A DNA stretch of 64,000 nt, from contig JAIQGL010000014.1 in NCBI GenBank assembly GCA_020072585.1, positions 62,001 to 126,000 of the forward strand. Reading direction: 5' to 3'. The notes under the pieces are model-generated. The model had not been told where the DNA came from, ran no database searches, and was given only the letters and a program-made list of their open reading frames with translations. The position numbers and the translations under genes are program-made. Numbering within the stretch: position 1 is the first letter of the stretch; each line of letters starts with the position of its first letter. This DNA comes from Terriglobia bacterium (GTDB taxonomy: Bacteria > Acidobacteriota > Terriglobia > Terriglobales > Acidobacteriaceae). Positions 21,001 to 30,070 of this stretch are shown one piece after another.

Positions 21001-23480
21001 AAAAAGAACGGCTCCGGCGCGCGTTGTCCGGAGAAGGTTTTAGAGACATCACTCCACAGAGTTATAAAGCGCTCCTGCGGGTAGTGCCATCCCTTCTTGT
21101 TGAAGACAACGTCAGTCTGGATATCGGCAGCCTTGTAACGCCGGACTTCTCCAATGGCTTTTCCATCGTCAGTCACGGCAGGATCAGCAAAAGGCGCGCC
21201 AGGTTGTGGCCCGCGCGGCAGTCCATTGGTTATGAAAACTCCGGGGGCGCCGTCAGGCAGGTAACTGGGATGGTTACGCACCTGATTGAAAGCCATGGCG
21301 ACTTTTTCCACCGGAGTTCCCTCTTCCGGCAACTCTCGGGCAAGCATGGTGTGATTGTCTTTGCTGAAGTCCCACTTGTTGTGGCGCTCGCCGTCAACGC
21401 TCGCGTCCAGCACCACATGCCGCGCCAGCCCGCCATCCAGATACATCGGCTTGCCGTCAGTCCCAAGAATCGGTTGTCCGGTCGCGGTCAACGCGGGTGC
21501 AAAATCAAGTGGAGGCGGCGGAGCACGATGCCCGGCGATTCCGGGAACAAAGAACGGGAATCCGGGATTGGAGCACGTTCCCGCCGTTGATCCGTCCAGG
21601 CGATCACACTTTGGAATAGTTTTGGCTTCATAGCCGTCAAGCTTTCCGGGGGTCTTGGGGTCCTGGACAGGAACAATTTCCACCTTGGCCGGAATGGGAG
21701 CCATGGCTTTGGTGGGCAATGGCACAACGGCCGGAATGGGAGTGCCCGCGGCAATCTCACCATCAGGCAGGGCGCGTGCGCCTTTTACAGGAACACCGTT
21801 TTGTAACTCCGTCCCTGATTCAAAGACATCATGAACGCGGAACATCGACCCCAGGGTCTGGTTGCGGTTGCCGCCTCCGTTGTAATCAATCTCGATCGTA
21901 TAGGAAGCGCCCGGGCTGAGCAGCTGGCTGTCTAAGTAACTGCTGTTGGGATCGTTGGGTGTGTGTATCCACTGATGCGCGTGCTGGTGATGCACATGCG
22001 TAAGGTTGGAGCCGCCATGCAGAACGCGAAACTTCACATGGTCCCGCAGATAGGCGTGATAAACGTTGGAGGGATCATCCGGGAAAAAAGCCACCCTGGC
22101 CTTCTGGCCCGGCTGGGGCGTGGAAGGACTGGGCAACGCTGTGCCATTGACTTGCAGGTCCTGCAACGCGTTGACCCACGGGGTAACAATATTTGGATTC
22201 TTGATCGGCGGATACTGGGTCACGGACGGTATGTTCGCCGGCACATCCACGACCATGGCCGGGTCGCCTACCGCCCACGATGCCAGAAAGAATTCTTCAA
22301 ACTTGCAGTCTGGGCAATTCCACATGGGACCAACATGGACCCTGTTGGCCAATACCTCAGCGCCTATGGCTCCAGTGCCGTAATTAATGGCAAAGTTGTC
22401 TTTGCCTGGCCCGAGCACGGTGTGCATATCCGGTGCGGTGCTGCCTGAAGGCGGCGGATAAAAATCAGCAAACGCCTGCACCGCGCTGGTGACTTCATGG
22501 TAGTGAATCGTAAACTCGCGGTATGGTTCCCGGCGGTTGGGCGATGCGGGAATGGGATTGAATTCCGGTCCCGGCTGTGTTGCAGGAAAAGCGCCGGCGT
22601 TCGGGCCTGTAATGATTGCGTTAAGGTCGGTATGGATGGTATTGCCGGATGTATCCACCATTCTCAAAATCGGCACGCCTGCGCGGGGATGTCCCTGCGG
22701 GTAAACAGCGTTGTAATTCAGAATGGGGTGTCCATCTGGGGTAAAACCGTTATTTCCTTTGGAACGGTTGATCGCCAGCAACAGATCAGCGCGCGTGACC
22801 TGGCTGCGATAGTATTCCGCGTTGGGCGGCTCAACGGTAACCGCGCCAAACAATCCGGCAGTAATCTGCCCGCCTTCACTGCCTGCGCCAAACGTTGAGG
22901 CCGTGGTATAGAGCAGGAACGTTCCTTCTTCCGCTGCATAGAGATTGTAGGTTTTATTACCCCCTGGGGCCACCAGGCTGCTGACATTCTTGCCGACGTT
23001 GGAAGCATCATCTGCAATGCTGGTCGCCAATTCCAGTCCGCTGACGTGCAAAGACGTGGAACGCGTTACCGGCTGAAGCGGGCTTGGCGGAGTGTCCGCC
23101 AGCCAATTCGTGAAATTGATCTTGAGGCATTGCCCCTGGTTGACTCGCAATACGATAGGACGAGGACGTTTGTCCGTGCGCAGGCGCACCTGTCCCTTCT
23201 GGCATGCGACTTTAGAACAGCTCTGGCCGTCGCTGGACCGCACCAGGTCAGACGTGAGCGCAAAAACCATGCCTTGTGGCATTGCGGCGCCCAGCCGGTT
23301 CAGCATGAACGGCTGATCGAGCGAAGCAACATTGGCTGTAACAGTATTCTTAACAGAACAAGCAACCGGTGGGGCTTGAACTGGCGCTGGTGCTGCTCCG
23401 GAAGATTGAATACTCCAGAAGCTGGTTAACAGTATTGCTGCAAACGAAATGAGTCGGAGGAAGGACAGCTTGCGGGGCAT
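18036..23480 (-). CDS. Giant secreted multicopper oxidase-like protein (repeated cupredoxin domains)
   Basis: About 1814 aa with signal peptide from MPRKLSFLRLISFAAILLTSFW; LTHVHHQHAHQWIHTPND, QHIHLVKFDV, TVFTHDHFGPSTHQQAGLYAGLVVEP. Track start is 23513. Confidence 0.8.
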   Translation of the reverse strand: MPRKLSFLRLISFAAILLTSFWSIQSSGAAPAPVQAPPVACSVKNTVTANVASLDQPFMLNRLGAAMPQGMVFALTSDLVRSSDGQSCSKVACQKGQVRLRTDKRPRPIVLRVNQGQCLKINFTNWLADTPPSPLQPVTRSTSLHVSGLELATSIADDASNVGKNVSSLVAPGGNKTYNLYAAEEGTFLLYTTASTFGAGSEGGQITAGLFGAVTVEPPNAEYYRSQVTRADLLLAINRSKGNNGFTPDGHPILNYNAVYPQGHPRAGVPILRMVDTSGNTIHTDLNAIITGPNAGAFPATQPGPEFNPIPASPNRREPYREFTIHYHEVTSAVQAFADFYPPPSGSTAPDMHTVLGPGKDNFAINYGTGAIGAEVLANRVHVGPMWNCPDCKFEEFFLASWAVGDPAMVVDVPANIPSVTQYPPIKNPNIVTPWVNALQDLQVNGTALPSPSTPQPGQKARVAFFPDDPSNVYHAYLRDHVKFRVLHGGSNLTHVHHQHAHQWIHTPNDPNSSYLDSQLLSPGASYTIEIDYNGGGNRNQTLGSMFRVHDVFESGTELQNGVPVKGARALPDGEIAAGTPIPAVVPLPTKAMAPIPAKVEIVPVQDPKTPGKLDGYEAKTIPKCDRLDGSTAGTCSNPGFPFFVPGIAGHRAPPPPLDFAPALTATGQPILGTDGKPMYLDGGLARHVVLDASVDGERHNKWDFSKDNHTMLARELPEEGTPVEKVAMAFNQVRNHPSYLPDGAPGVFITNGLPRGPQPGAPFADPAVTDDGKAIGEVRRYKAADIQTDVVFNKKGWHYPQERFITLWSDVSKTFSGQRAPEPFFFRANSKTDVVEFWQTNLVPSYYELDNFQVRTPTDILGQHIHLVKFDVLASDGASNGYNYEDGTLSPNEVTDRIDAIRKENNCQPTSPVNFTCPVAKDPTPANGYPISFGTAPAGQSWKGATTTIQRWYADSLDGCFWPPCPNNGKGSDRTLRTVFTHDHFGPSTHQQAGLYAGLVVEPEQSKWLNSENGTPLGGGTDGGPTSWQANIVTSNTADSYREFLIEFQDLALAYNNTSRGQPIKYPQPPPVNPTTPWGWCESKNAINQPGSGCAPTLISGSPIVGTMNVNYRNEPLAFRVSDPKCPNANNCKHDPTNQATDLSYVFNSNITRNDSILNTQPVFPQRITSGPTNNFQYPPPLLSCGNCVQKGDPYTPLLRAFQGDRVQVRVLVGAYLFNHNFGIEGLKWLFEPSSSTSGYRDNQAMGISEHYEFQFKLPSTKGSSADYLYMPGSGVLDVGQGMWGILRSYNAGGNPKNVPGLQPLPNNPGGGVTLKASGSCPANATGNRTYNVAAVYNADGITYNSHDAPTSTITSQSGALLYMTADNNGNPVGPNPPKDPLVLRANAGECITVNLFNRITASQISASGSVFTTPDGNISGAGGATPWQIPVIPSVNVGMHAQMVGYDVTEGNGVNVGMNPSQVTPPCPATGACTPRQYKWYAGEVITNPDGITTGVPIELGSANLIASDPIEQQPLAMIGALIVEPKGSKWPANGTSADVTDSYGKLMFREFVTMMQNNIYLTANQADSGNNYPVFNFTNFGAEPMPYRYQDSSGTPPSNSNFDEVDVSQAFSNNMPNPFFSPTKPQGNPQTPIFCAVAGTPVRFRMLHPDGLGGFPDDVWTINGHVWQEEPYVTVGNVSSAAIGNNANSQWFGARDGFGPGNHFDIVLASAGGRNKVSGDYLYKSFPVGEFASGGNWGLFRVNATPKDQLTCLTGGTPKLLALPSVHPHAVPEAIEKVHPAKKDPQERFLNRKAPAKAAEDKEEEPETPKP

Positions 23481-23717
23481 AGAGTCTCCTTCTTGCTGCG
23501 ATCGAGTTCCCAAAATGCCGTTTGTGTGGGGGATTTTTCAGACGCTCATCGAGCGCCCGGGCTGTTTGCTTACAATGGTTCAGCAAACATTTGTCTGGTT
23601 TCCGAACTTGAAGCAGCGCGCAAATCACTTTTTGGATTGAGTCAAAACTGGTGGTAGTGTAGTCGGCGATTTATTGCTTCGCAACTTAATAAGAAAAATT
23701 TTGGACCTGTTAACCAA

Positions 23718-25400
23718 ATGTGTAAACATCACCTTTCCCTAGGTTCCATTTTGGTGCTCTCGTGCGCGCTGGCGGCACAATGCATCTCCAATGAAGTCTC
23801 GCGGCACGAAAAATCGTCTGCGCAACAACCCGGCAGGCCAACAACCACCGTCACTAGCAACAGCCCCATGCAAACGCCTTCGGACGCGACAGCACGCTGG
23901 AAAAAAGTCCAGCGCACTCTTCTCCGCGATGGAATCGCGCTGCAACTTGAAGTGGAGCCGATTGAACCACAGGTCTCTTCTTCCGCGGCACACGCGGGAA
24001 CGGCGCTACGGGTCCGTCTGGCCGTCAATGATTCTGTCACGCATGCACCGTTGACCGGGCTGCATCCCTCTGTCTGGATGAGTCTGAGCGCGGGTGAAAA
24101 CGTTCCCTGCAGCGCGCGGGCGCGCGCATTTTTGCGCAGAGGCCTGCTGGAAAAGCAACCGGAGCTGGACCTGAACGACTATTACGTTCTGGTGCTGAAT
24201 CAGGATGCGACCATTCATGTGGTTGATCCGCAATTTTCCTCCGGACGCCCGCAACTGGTGACCTCCATTGCCTTGCCTGGACACGCCGACGATTGGCTGC
24301 TTTCTGCCGACCAATCCAGGCTTTTGGTTTCCATCAGCCAGCCTGGCGAGATCGTGATGGTTGACACCGCAACGTGGACGATCGTTCATCGCGTAAAAAT
24401 TTCCGGCGCTCAAAAACTTGTATTGCAACCTGACGAACACTACCTTTGGGCCAGCTACTCCGGTAGTGAGTCAGGCGTTGCCGTGCTTTCAGCGGCAGAC
24501 CTGCATCTGATCACGCGAATACCACTGCATGCCGGCCGTCATGATATCGCCATCAGCAGTGACAGCCGTCTGGCATTTGTAACTGACCCCGGCGCCACAT
24601 CCGTTTCCATTCTTGACGTTGCGCGGCTCACTCGCACCCGGGAGTTGAAGACACCCGGGCCTGCTTCGTCGATTGCTTACTCGGCTGCCTCCCAATCTGC
24701 TTACGTAACGACCACCAGCGGAAGCATCGTTGTCATCAACGAACGCGGTGAGATTATCAGCCGCATGGAAACCGAGCCCGGCCTTGCGCACATCGCCTTC
24801 TTCCGTGACGGACGTTTTGGCTTTGCGCTGAACCCTGAGAAAGGATTGCTCCATGTGATTGACGCCGCGCGCAATACCGTGGTGCAAACCACTCCGATTG
24901 ACGCTAAGCCAGAACAAATCGCTTTCTCAGACCAGCTCGCCTACGTCGTCCGCCGTGACAGCGATCTCATCGAGATGGTTCCTCTCGACCGAGTGGGCGC
25001 GCCTGGCACTGCTGTCTCCACGGTGGACCTTCCTGCCGCGCATAACGCCTTCGCGCACGCCACCGCCGATGAGCTGACCACGACCATGGTCCAGGCGCCC
25101 GGCGAAAATGCGGTAGTAATTGCGAACGCAGCCGATAAAGCCGTCTTCTACTATGAAGAAGGAATGGCAGCACCCATGGGAACTTTCAGCAACTTTGGCA
25201 AACCACCAAGATCCGTGCTGGTGGTTGATCACAGCCTGAAAGAAAAATCTCCGGGCATCTATGAAGCCGCTGGCCGCCTGGAAAAACCTGGAATATATAT
25301 TGTTCCCGTTCTGCTTGACGCGCCGCGCATCGTTGAATGCTTCACGCTTCCTATCGGCTCTGGAGATCCCGCACCTGCGGCAAACCCCGCGCCTCACTAG
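23718..25400 (+). CDS. Exported YVTN/YncE-like beta-propeller protein
   Basis: Repeats such as LLVSISQPGEIVMVDTATWTIVHRVKISGAQKLVLQPD and SRLAFVTDPGATSVSILDVARLTRTRELKTPG. Confidence 0.75.
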   Translation: MCKHHLSLGSILVLSCALAAQCISNEVSRHEKSSAQQPGRPTTTVTSNSPMQTPSDATARWKKVQRTLLRDGIALQLEVEPIEPQVSSSAAHAGTALRVRLAVNDSVTHAPLTGLHPSVWMSLSAGENVPCSARARAFLRRGLLEKQPELDLNDYYVLVLNQDATIHVVDPQFSSGRPQLVTSIALPGHADDWLLSADQSRLLVSISQPGEIVMVDTATWTIVHRVKISGAQKLVLQPDEHYLWASYSGSESGVAVLSAADLHLITRIPLHAGRHDIAISSDSRLAFVTDPGATSVSILDVARLTRTRELKTPGPASSIAYSAASQSAYVTTTSGSIVVINERGEIISRMETEPGLAHIAFFRDGRFGFALNPEKGLLHVIDAARNTVVQTTPIDAKPEQIAFSDQLAYVVRRDSDLIEMVPLDRVGAPGTAVSTVDLPAAHNAFAHATADELTTTMVQAPGENAVVIANAADKAVFYYEEGMAAPMGTFSNFGKPPRSVLVVDHSLKEKSPGIYEAAGRLEKPGIYIVPVLLDAPRIVECFTLPIGSGDPAPAANPAPH

Positions 25401-25412
25401 ACTTGCCATCTG

Positions 25413-27029
25413 TCATTCATCCGTCTTCCGGGACTTGCCGCATTCGGGCTGGAATGATTTCGTGTCCAGGTCCGCACAGACAATCTCAGCCCTGGTGGAG
25501 CCAATGCGTCGATTGGCGCCAAACGTAATGCCGGGAAGCAGGCCGGTCTTAAAATCGCGCAGCTGTTCCATCCCCAAAATCAATTTTTCGCGGGTAACGT
25601 TGCGGCCCGCGCGGGTCAGAGCATCTTCCAGGATTTTTGCCGCGCAATACACTGAAATCTGCACTAACCGGTGGTCGCGCGTCAGCTTGTGGCGTTGCAG
25701 AAAATCGTCAAATGAGTCCACCGCGCCCAGTTCAGGCTGAAGCTGTGGATAGGCCGCAAAGATCCTCCCCTGCAAACGAACGGGCGCGGTGAAGATGCTT
25801 TCGTCCATGAGCGGTCCCAGAACGAACACGTCAGGTGCCCATCCTGCGCGGTCGGCAGCCTGCATCCACAGCGAAAGCTGTTCTCCGTTGCCGATGAAAA
25901 AGATCGCGCTGGTTTCCTGGCCTTGCAGATCGTGAACAAGCTGTGCGGCGTTCGCCGGAGAAAACGCGACGGCACGCGGCTGGCCTGCTCCCAGTTCGCT
26001 CCAGGTGATTTGTATTGCGCCGGACAGTTCCGATTGCAGCTCGCTATCCGCAACAATGATGGCCGACTTTGCCGGCGTCAGGTTGCCCTGTACAGCGGCA
26101 AAGCGAATCAGCTCCTGCTCCAGTTGCTGGAAGCCCGGCAGAAGGTAGAAAACTTCACGATTCGCAGGATCGTCAGGCACGGAAAGCGCCAGCAGTCCGA
26201 CGAGCGGCAGGTGGTCCGCATGGGCCAGCGCCGCAAGACCGTGCTCTGCTCCCGGCACAAAAGGCGCTACCATTGCAAACGTTGGCGCAGCAGCAAGCCG
26301 CCTGGCGGTCTTCAATGCCATGGCGCTATCAGCTCCGGAATCGGCAAAGCGCAACAGGATTTTGCGTCCGTAGATGCCGCCGCGCTGATTCACATCGTCA
26401 AAATATGCCGTTAGTACCGCCCGCACTGCAATGCCAACGTCAGCATTTGCGCCCTGTAAAGGCGCCAGGCTGCCTATTGTGATGCGCGCCGGTTCTATTC
26501 CCGGATCACTGTCAGTTGAAATCTTTTTGAGATATGCCACCAGCGCTGCCGCACTTGCTGGCGACAACCGGAATCGTGGCATCAATGCGGAAAGCTTGGC
26601 CCCCGCAGGATCAAGCCCTGCCATGACCGCGCGCGTGAATGACGTAGCAGTAAATGCGCCGTGCTTCCGTCCATCGGCATGAGTATGGCCGTAAGGAACA
26701 GTCAGGAATTGCCATGTGATCTCGCCAGGGTCTTGTCCGTTCTCCGGACGCCCTTTGCCGTCAGCGCCATGGCAACTCGCACAAGGCTGGAGCCGGGCGG
26801 ATACTAGAAGGTCGCCCATCACGCCCTTGATTTCTTTTCCTGCGCAGTCCGCTCCCTGGAAGTAAATCTTTCTGCCGCATGCTTCCTGTTGCGTGAGTGG
26901 GGCTGCGCACATTGCAGGCGTGCTAAAGGCAAACAGCAAACCTGCGCAGAGTCCCGTCTGCCAGTAGCTTCGAGCCAAAAAGCCGGCATGCTGCAAAATC
27001 ATTTCACTCAATCTCAGGATCAAAATCAC
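25413..27029 (-). CDS. Cytochrome c domain fused to ABC-type periplasmic substrate-binding protein
   Basis: Heme motif CASCH in LQPCASCHGADGKGRPENG; then ITIGSLAPLQGANADVGIAVRAVLTAYFDDVNQRGGIYGRKILLRFAD (Peripla_BP_6-like). Confidence 0.82.
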   Translation of the reverse strand: MILILRLSEMILQHAGFLARSYWQTGLCAGLLFAFSTPAMCAAPLTQQEACGRKIYFQGADCAGKEIKGVMGDLLVSARLQPCASCHGADGKGRPENGQDPGEITWQFLTVPYGHTHADGRKHGAFTATSFTRAVMAGLDPAGAKLSALMPRFRLSPASAAALVAYLKKISTDSDPGIEPARITIGSLAPLQGANADVGIAVRAVLTAYFDDVNQRGGIYGRKILLRFADSGADSAMALKTARRLAAAPTFAMVAPFVPGAEHGLAALAHADHLPLVGLLALSVPDDPANREVFYLLPGFQQLEQELIRFAAVQGNLTPAKSAIIVADSELQSELSGAIQITWSELGAGQPRAVAFSPANAAQLVHDLQGQETSAIFFIGNGEQLSLWMQAADRAGWAPDVFVLGPLMDESIFTAPVRLQGRIFAAYPQLQPELGAVDSFDDFLQRHKLTRDHRLVQISVYCAAKILEDALTRAGRNVTREKLILGMEQLRDFKTGLLPGITFGANRRIGSTRAEIVCADLDTKSFQPECGKSRKTDE

Positions 27030-27652
27030 TGCCGCCTATTCTGGGCGCTGCCGGAAGCAGTCGCCATCATCTGCTCAACGTTGTGCATGAGCGCCGCAGT
27101 GGCACCCAGACCGTAAACGCGCTTCCACAGCGCCGCTTTGTCATTCACGATCAACACCATGGGCGAATGATTTTCCGGCGATGCCGTATCGGCCCCCAGC
27201 ACACGCAAGAGCCGATTCAACTCTGCTTTATCGCCTGTAACCAGCGTCCAGCCGGGCTTTGCTTTGAATTGCGCTCCCCAGGCGCGCAAGCGCTCAGGAG
27301 TGTCAGTAGCAGGGTCAACCGAAACGGAAATAAGAAACACGTCTTTCCCTAGCCGCTCTCCCAGGTTTTTTTGCAGCTTGCCGAATGTTGCTCCCAGCGG
27401 CGGACAAATCGTGGTGCAGGTAGTGTAAATAAAATTAATCACCACAACCTTGCCTCGGACCAAGTCACTGTAAAAATGGCGTGGCGTGCCATTCTGGTCC
27501 ACTACTTTTATGTCAGGTATCTGCGCCGGCGCGTGATCAGCGGTAAATGCCTTCTGCGCACCACCAGTAGGCAGATTAGAAGTATGTGCGGTTATGCCCA
27601 GCAGCAGTGCCGGCGTCACAAGGGCCATCGCGAATTTCCATGTGCCGTCCAA
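27026..27652 (-). CDS. SCO1/SenC family copper-binding thioredoxin-fold protein
   Basis: INFIYTTCTTICPPLGATFGKLQ (CxxxC); downstream His region. Stop overlaps the next gene start by 4 bp. Confidence 0.9.
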   Translation of the reverse strand: MDGTWKFAMALVTPALLLGITAHTSNLPTGGAQKAFTADHAPAQIPDIKVVDQNGTPRHFYSDLVRGKVVVINFIYTTCTTICPPLGATFGKLQKNLGERLGKDVFLISVSVDPATDTPERLRAWGAQFKAKPGWTLVTGDKAELNRLLRVLGADTASPENHSPMVLIVNDKAALWKRVYGLGATAALMHNVEQMMATASGSAQNRRQ

Positions 27653-27672
27653 CGATAGCGCCTTCCGGAGTG

Positions 27673-27749
27673 TGGTGACCCTGGCAGGAGTCGAACCTGC
27701 GACCTGCGGTTTAGGAAACCGTCGCTCTATCCATCTGAGCTACAGGGCC
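27673..27749 (-). tRNA. tRNA-Arg (anticodon CCU), CCA encoded
   Basis: Minus strand GGCCCTGTAGCTCAGATGGATAGAGCGACGGTTTCCTAAACCGCAGGTCGCAGGTTCGACTCCTGCCAGGGTCACCA folds as a cloverleaf; loop TTCCTAA gives CCU. One A27-C43 mismatch. Confidence 0.95.
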
Positions 27750-27816
27750 ACTCGAACCATTTTACCGTAAACCGCACAGTGGCCCGCGACCTTAGTCATG
27801 CATGTTTTGGTTGCCT

Positions 27817-28548
27817 CTACGCCGGCAACCGCTTCAGCAATGCTGATGCCCGCCGAAACCACGGCCGCTCACGGCGTTTCAAATAGCGTGGCATTGTGGC
27901 TTTTTTGCTTAAAACGCGTTGCGCCCACTGCCGCGCCTCCGGCATCTTTCCCTTCGCCGCCAGAAATTGCGCATAGTTGAACTGTGTCTCAGAAAGCGTG
28001 GAGGTCAAAGTAATATGCTCAAACAAGCTTGCCGCCTGTTCGTCCTGGTTGTTCCGCGCCCACGCATACGCCAGCAGTCCCGCGGCACGCTGGTAATCAT
28101 AGTTCCCATCCATTCTGACGACTCGTTCCAGGTCCGCAACCGCGGAAGGGAAATCATTCAACTCCATCTCACAGAGCCCGCGCCGGTAGAAAGGATCGGG
28201 AGAATCCGTTCGCGACGAAATGGCCCGGTCGTAGCACTCTTTTGCCTTGCCAAACTTCTTCTGCTCCAGATAAAGGTCGGCCAGCTCTTCATAGTTTCCG
28301 GCGGAAGGATTGTCCAGCACAATCATCTCCAGCTGCCGGATCCTCTTACGATGCGAAAAAATCTGGAAAGATTGCCGCAGCAGCCCCAGGTCAGGCAGCA
28401 CCTCGGCGGCAATGTAAATCAACGCACCTACTCCCCCGCCCATAATAATGATCCACAGCCAGTAGTTGTCCGGACGCCGCCGGATAAAGTGCACTACAGC
28501 AATCGCTACAAAGATGAAACCAAAACTGTAATTTCCGAATAGGTTCAT
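27817..28548 (-). CDS. TPR-repeat membrane protein
   Basis: N-terminal TM segments; YEELADLYLEQKKFGKAKECYDRAISSRTDSPDPFYRRGLCEMELNDFPSAVADLERV. Confidence 0.75.
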   Translation of the reverse strand: MNLFGNYSFGFIFVAIAVVHFIRRRPDNYWLWIIIMGGGVGALIYIAAEVLPDLGLLRQSFQIFSHRKRIRQLEMIVLDNPSAGNYEELADLYLEQKKFGKAKECYDRAISSRTDSPDPFYRRGLCEMELNDFPSAVADLERVVRMDGNYDYQRAAGLLAYAWARNNQDEQAASLFEHITLTSTLSETQFNYAQFLAAKGKMPEARQWAQRVLSKKATMPRYLKRRERPWFRRASALLKRLPA

Positions 28549-28605
28549 GGGCGCAATCTGGCTTAGCCAACTGATAGATTTCCTGCCGGTATCCGGACAA
28601 CGGGG

Positions 28606-29196
28606 CTAAGGCTTCTTGGTGCTCTCTTTTTCTGCCTCTGCCATCTTTGCTACACGCTCATCTATCTTCTGGAACATTGAGCGCGCAATTCTCTGCTGTA
28701 TGCCCGCGGAAGCCTCCATGCTCTCCTCCACCATCGCCGGCTGTTCGTGAAGTATCTTCTGCCCTATGGGCGAAGAATAAAACGCCACCATCGCATCCAG
28801 GTCTGCCTTGGTCAGGTGCCGCTGATATACCGGGACCGTGGCTTCCAGCATTTCCTTGATCGCATCCGGCCCCAGCGCTTCATGCATCACTTGATCCAGC
28901 ATCTCTTGGAACTTTTTCTTCTGTTCAGGAGTGGCTTCAGGCATCTTCTCGTGAATCATCTGCTCGGCAATTTCCATGCTCTGCTGTTTGGTTGCGGTCA
29001 CAACGGCATCCATCGTCTTGGTGATCTGCAACAGGTCAAACAGCTTCAGCACTTCCTCGCGCGTGGGTGGCGCGGCAGCTGCTCTTCTGGCTTCCGCGGC
29101 AGCCCGGCTCTGCGCGGCCGCTTCCGCCACGGTCTGCTGGGCAAAGGCAGAAGACACTGTCATTACCACCAACAGCAAACTTGCAGCTCTCAACAT
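28606..29196 (-). CDS. DUF2059-like secreted protein, copy 1
   Basis: Signal peptide; LPAMVEESM-type MVAFYSSPIGQKILHEQPAMVEESMEASAGIQQRI. Confidence 0.75.
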   Translation of the reverse strand: MLRAASLLLVVMTVSSAFAQQTVAEAAAQSRAAAEARRAAAAPPTREEVLKLFDLLQITKTMDAVVTATKQQSMEIAEQMIHEKMPEATPEQKKKFQEMLDQVMHEALGPDAIKEMLEATVPVYQRHLTKADLDAMVAFYSSPIGQKILHEQPAMVEESMEASAGIQQRIARSMFQKIDERVAKMAEAEKESTKKP

Positions 29197-29362
29197 GTTC
29201 TTGGGCTCCTTTTGTGATCACCTGGAATTCCCTGTCCCATCAAGAAAATTCCACGGGAATGGCGATTCAGCCACTTATCAAAAACGCAACTACCGGCGTA
29301 CGAAAAACGCTTTTAACCCAAGGGGCATGGCGCAAACAGCACCATGCAAATTAGCCCGGCAA

Positions 29363-29941
29363 TTATTTCTTTCCGGTGCCGCTCTTTTCCTCGCTCGCTT
29401 CAGCCAGCTGCTCTGCGCGCTCACGCACCTTGATCATGATCTGGTCCATCCTTTTTTCCTGGATGGCCATTCCCGCCTGCATACCTTCCTGCATCATCTG
29501 CGGCTGCTCGCGCAAAAGCTTCTGTCCCACCGGCCCGGCAAAAAAGCGGATCATCTCTTCAACATCGGATTTGGTGAGGTGCCGCCGGTAGATTGGCACC
29601 ATGGCCTCCACCAGCTCATTCAGGGGCATCTCTCCAATCGCATCGTCGATCATGCCGTGCAACGCCTCAAGCTGCTTGGGCGTTGGATCCGGCACTCGCT
29701 CGCGAAAGCTTGTTTCGGCGCCCTGTTTCATCGCCTGCTTCATCCCGTCCATCATCGTCGTCATTGTTTTGCGTATCTGGAGCAGGTCCAGAAGCGTCAT
29801 GACTTGATCATGGGTGGCCGCATCGGGCGCAAAGGTTTCCTCTGTGGTTTTTGCCTGACTTGCAACCTTGGCTCCAACAACCTGCGCGAATACCGGCGCA
29901 CCGGCTACCACCAATACAAGAAGTAACAGAACTTTACGCAT
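29363..29941 (-). CDS. DUF2059-like secreted protein, copy 2
   Basis: MRKVLLLLVLVVAGAPVFAQ; MIRFFAGPVGQKLLREQPQMMQEGMQAGMAIQEKRM. Track start is 29986. Confidence 0.75.
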   Translation of the reverse strand: MRKVLLLLVLVVAGAPVFAQVVGAKVASQAKTTEETFAPDAATHDQVMTLLDLLQIRKTMTTMMDGMKQAMKQGAETSFRERVPDPTPKQLEALHGMIDDAIGEMPLNELVEAMVPIYRRHLTKSDVEEMIRFFAGPVGQKLLREQPQMMQEGMQAGMAIQEKRMDQIMIKVRERAEQLAEASEEKSGTGKK

Positions 29942-30070
29942 GGCTTTCGTCTCCTGCAAGTTTTCGGGGAACCAAAAGAATCGCACATCTTCTATGTCAA
30001 TGCCACAGCAAAATAAGCTTAGGCGAATGACAAGGCCATACCCCTTGGTGACCTTATAAGCTCGCGTCTC

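Noticed and set aside
20463-21590. 375-aa + strand ORF opposite the multicopper oxidase
   Set aside because: Antisense shadow ORF; the minus frame has a signal peptide and copper motifs across the same DNA.
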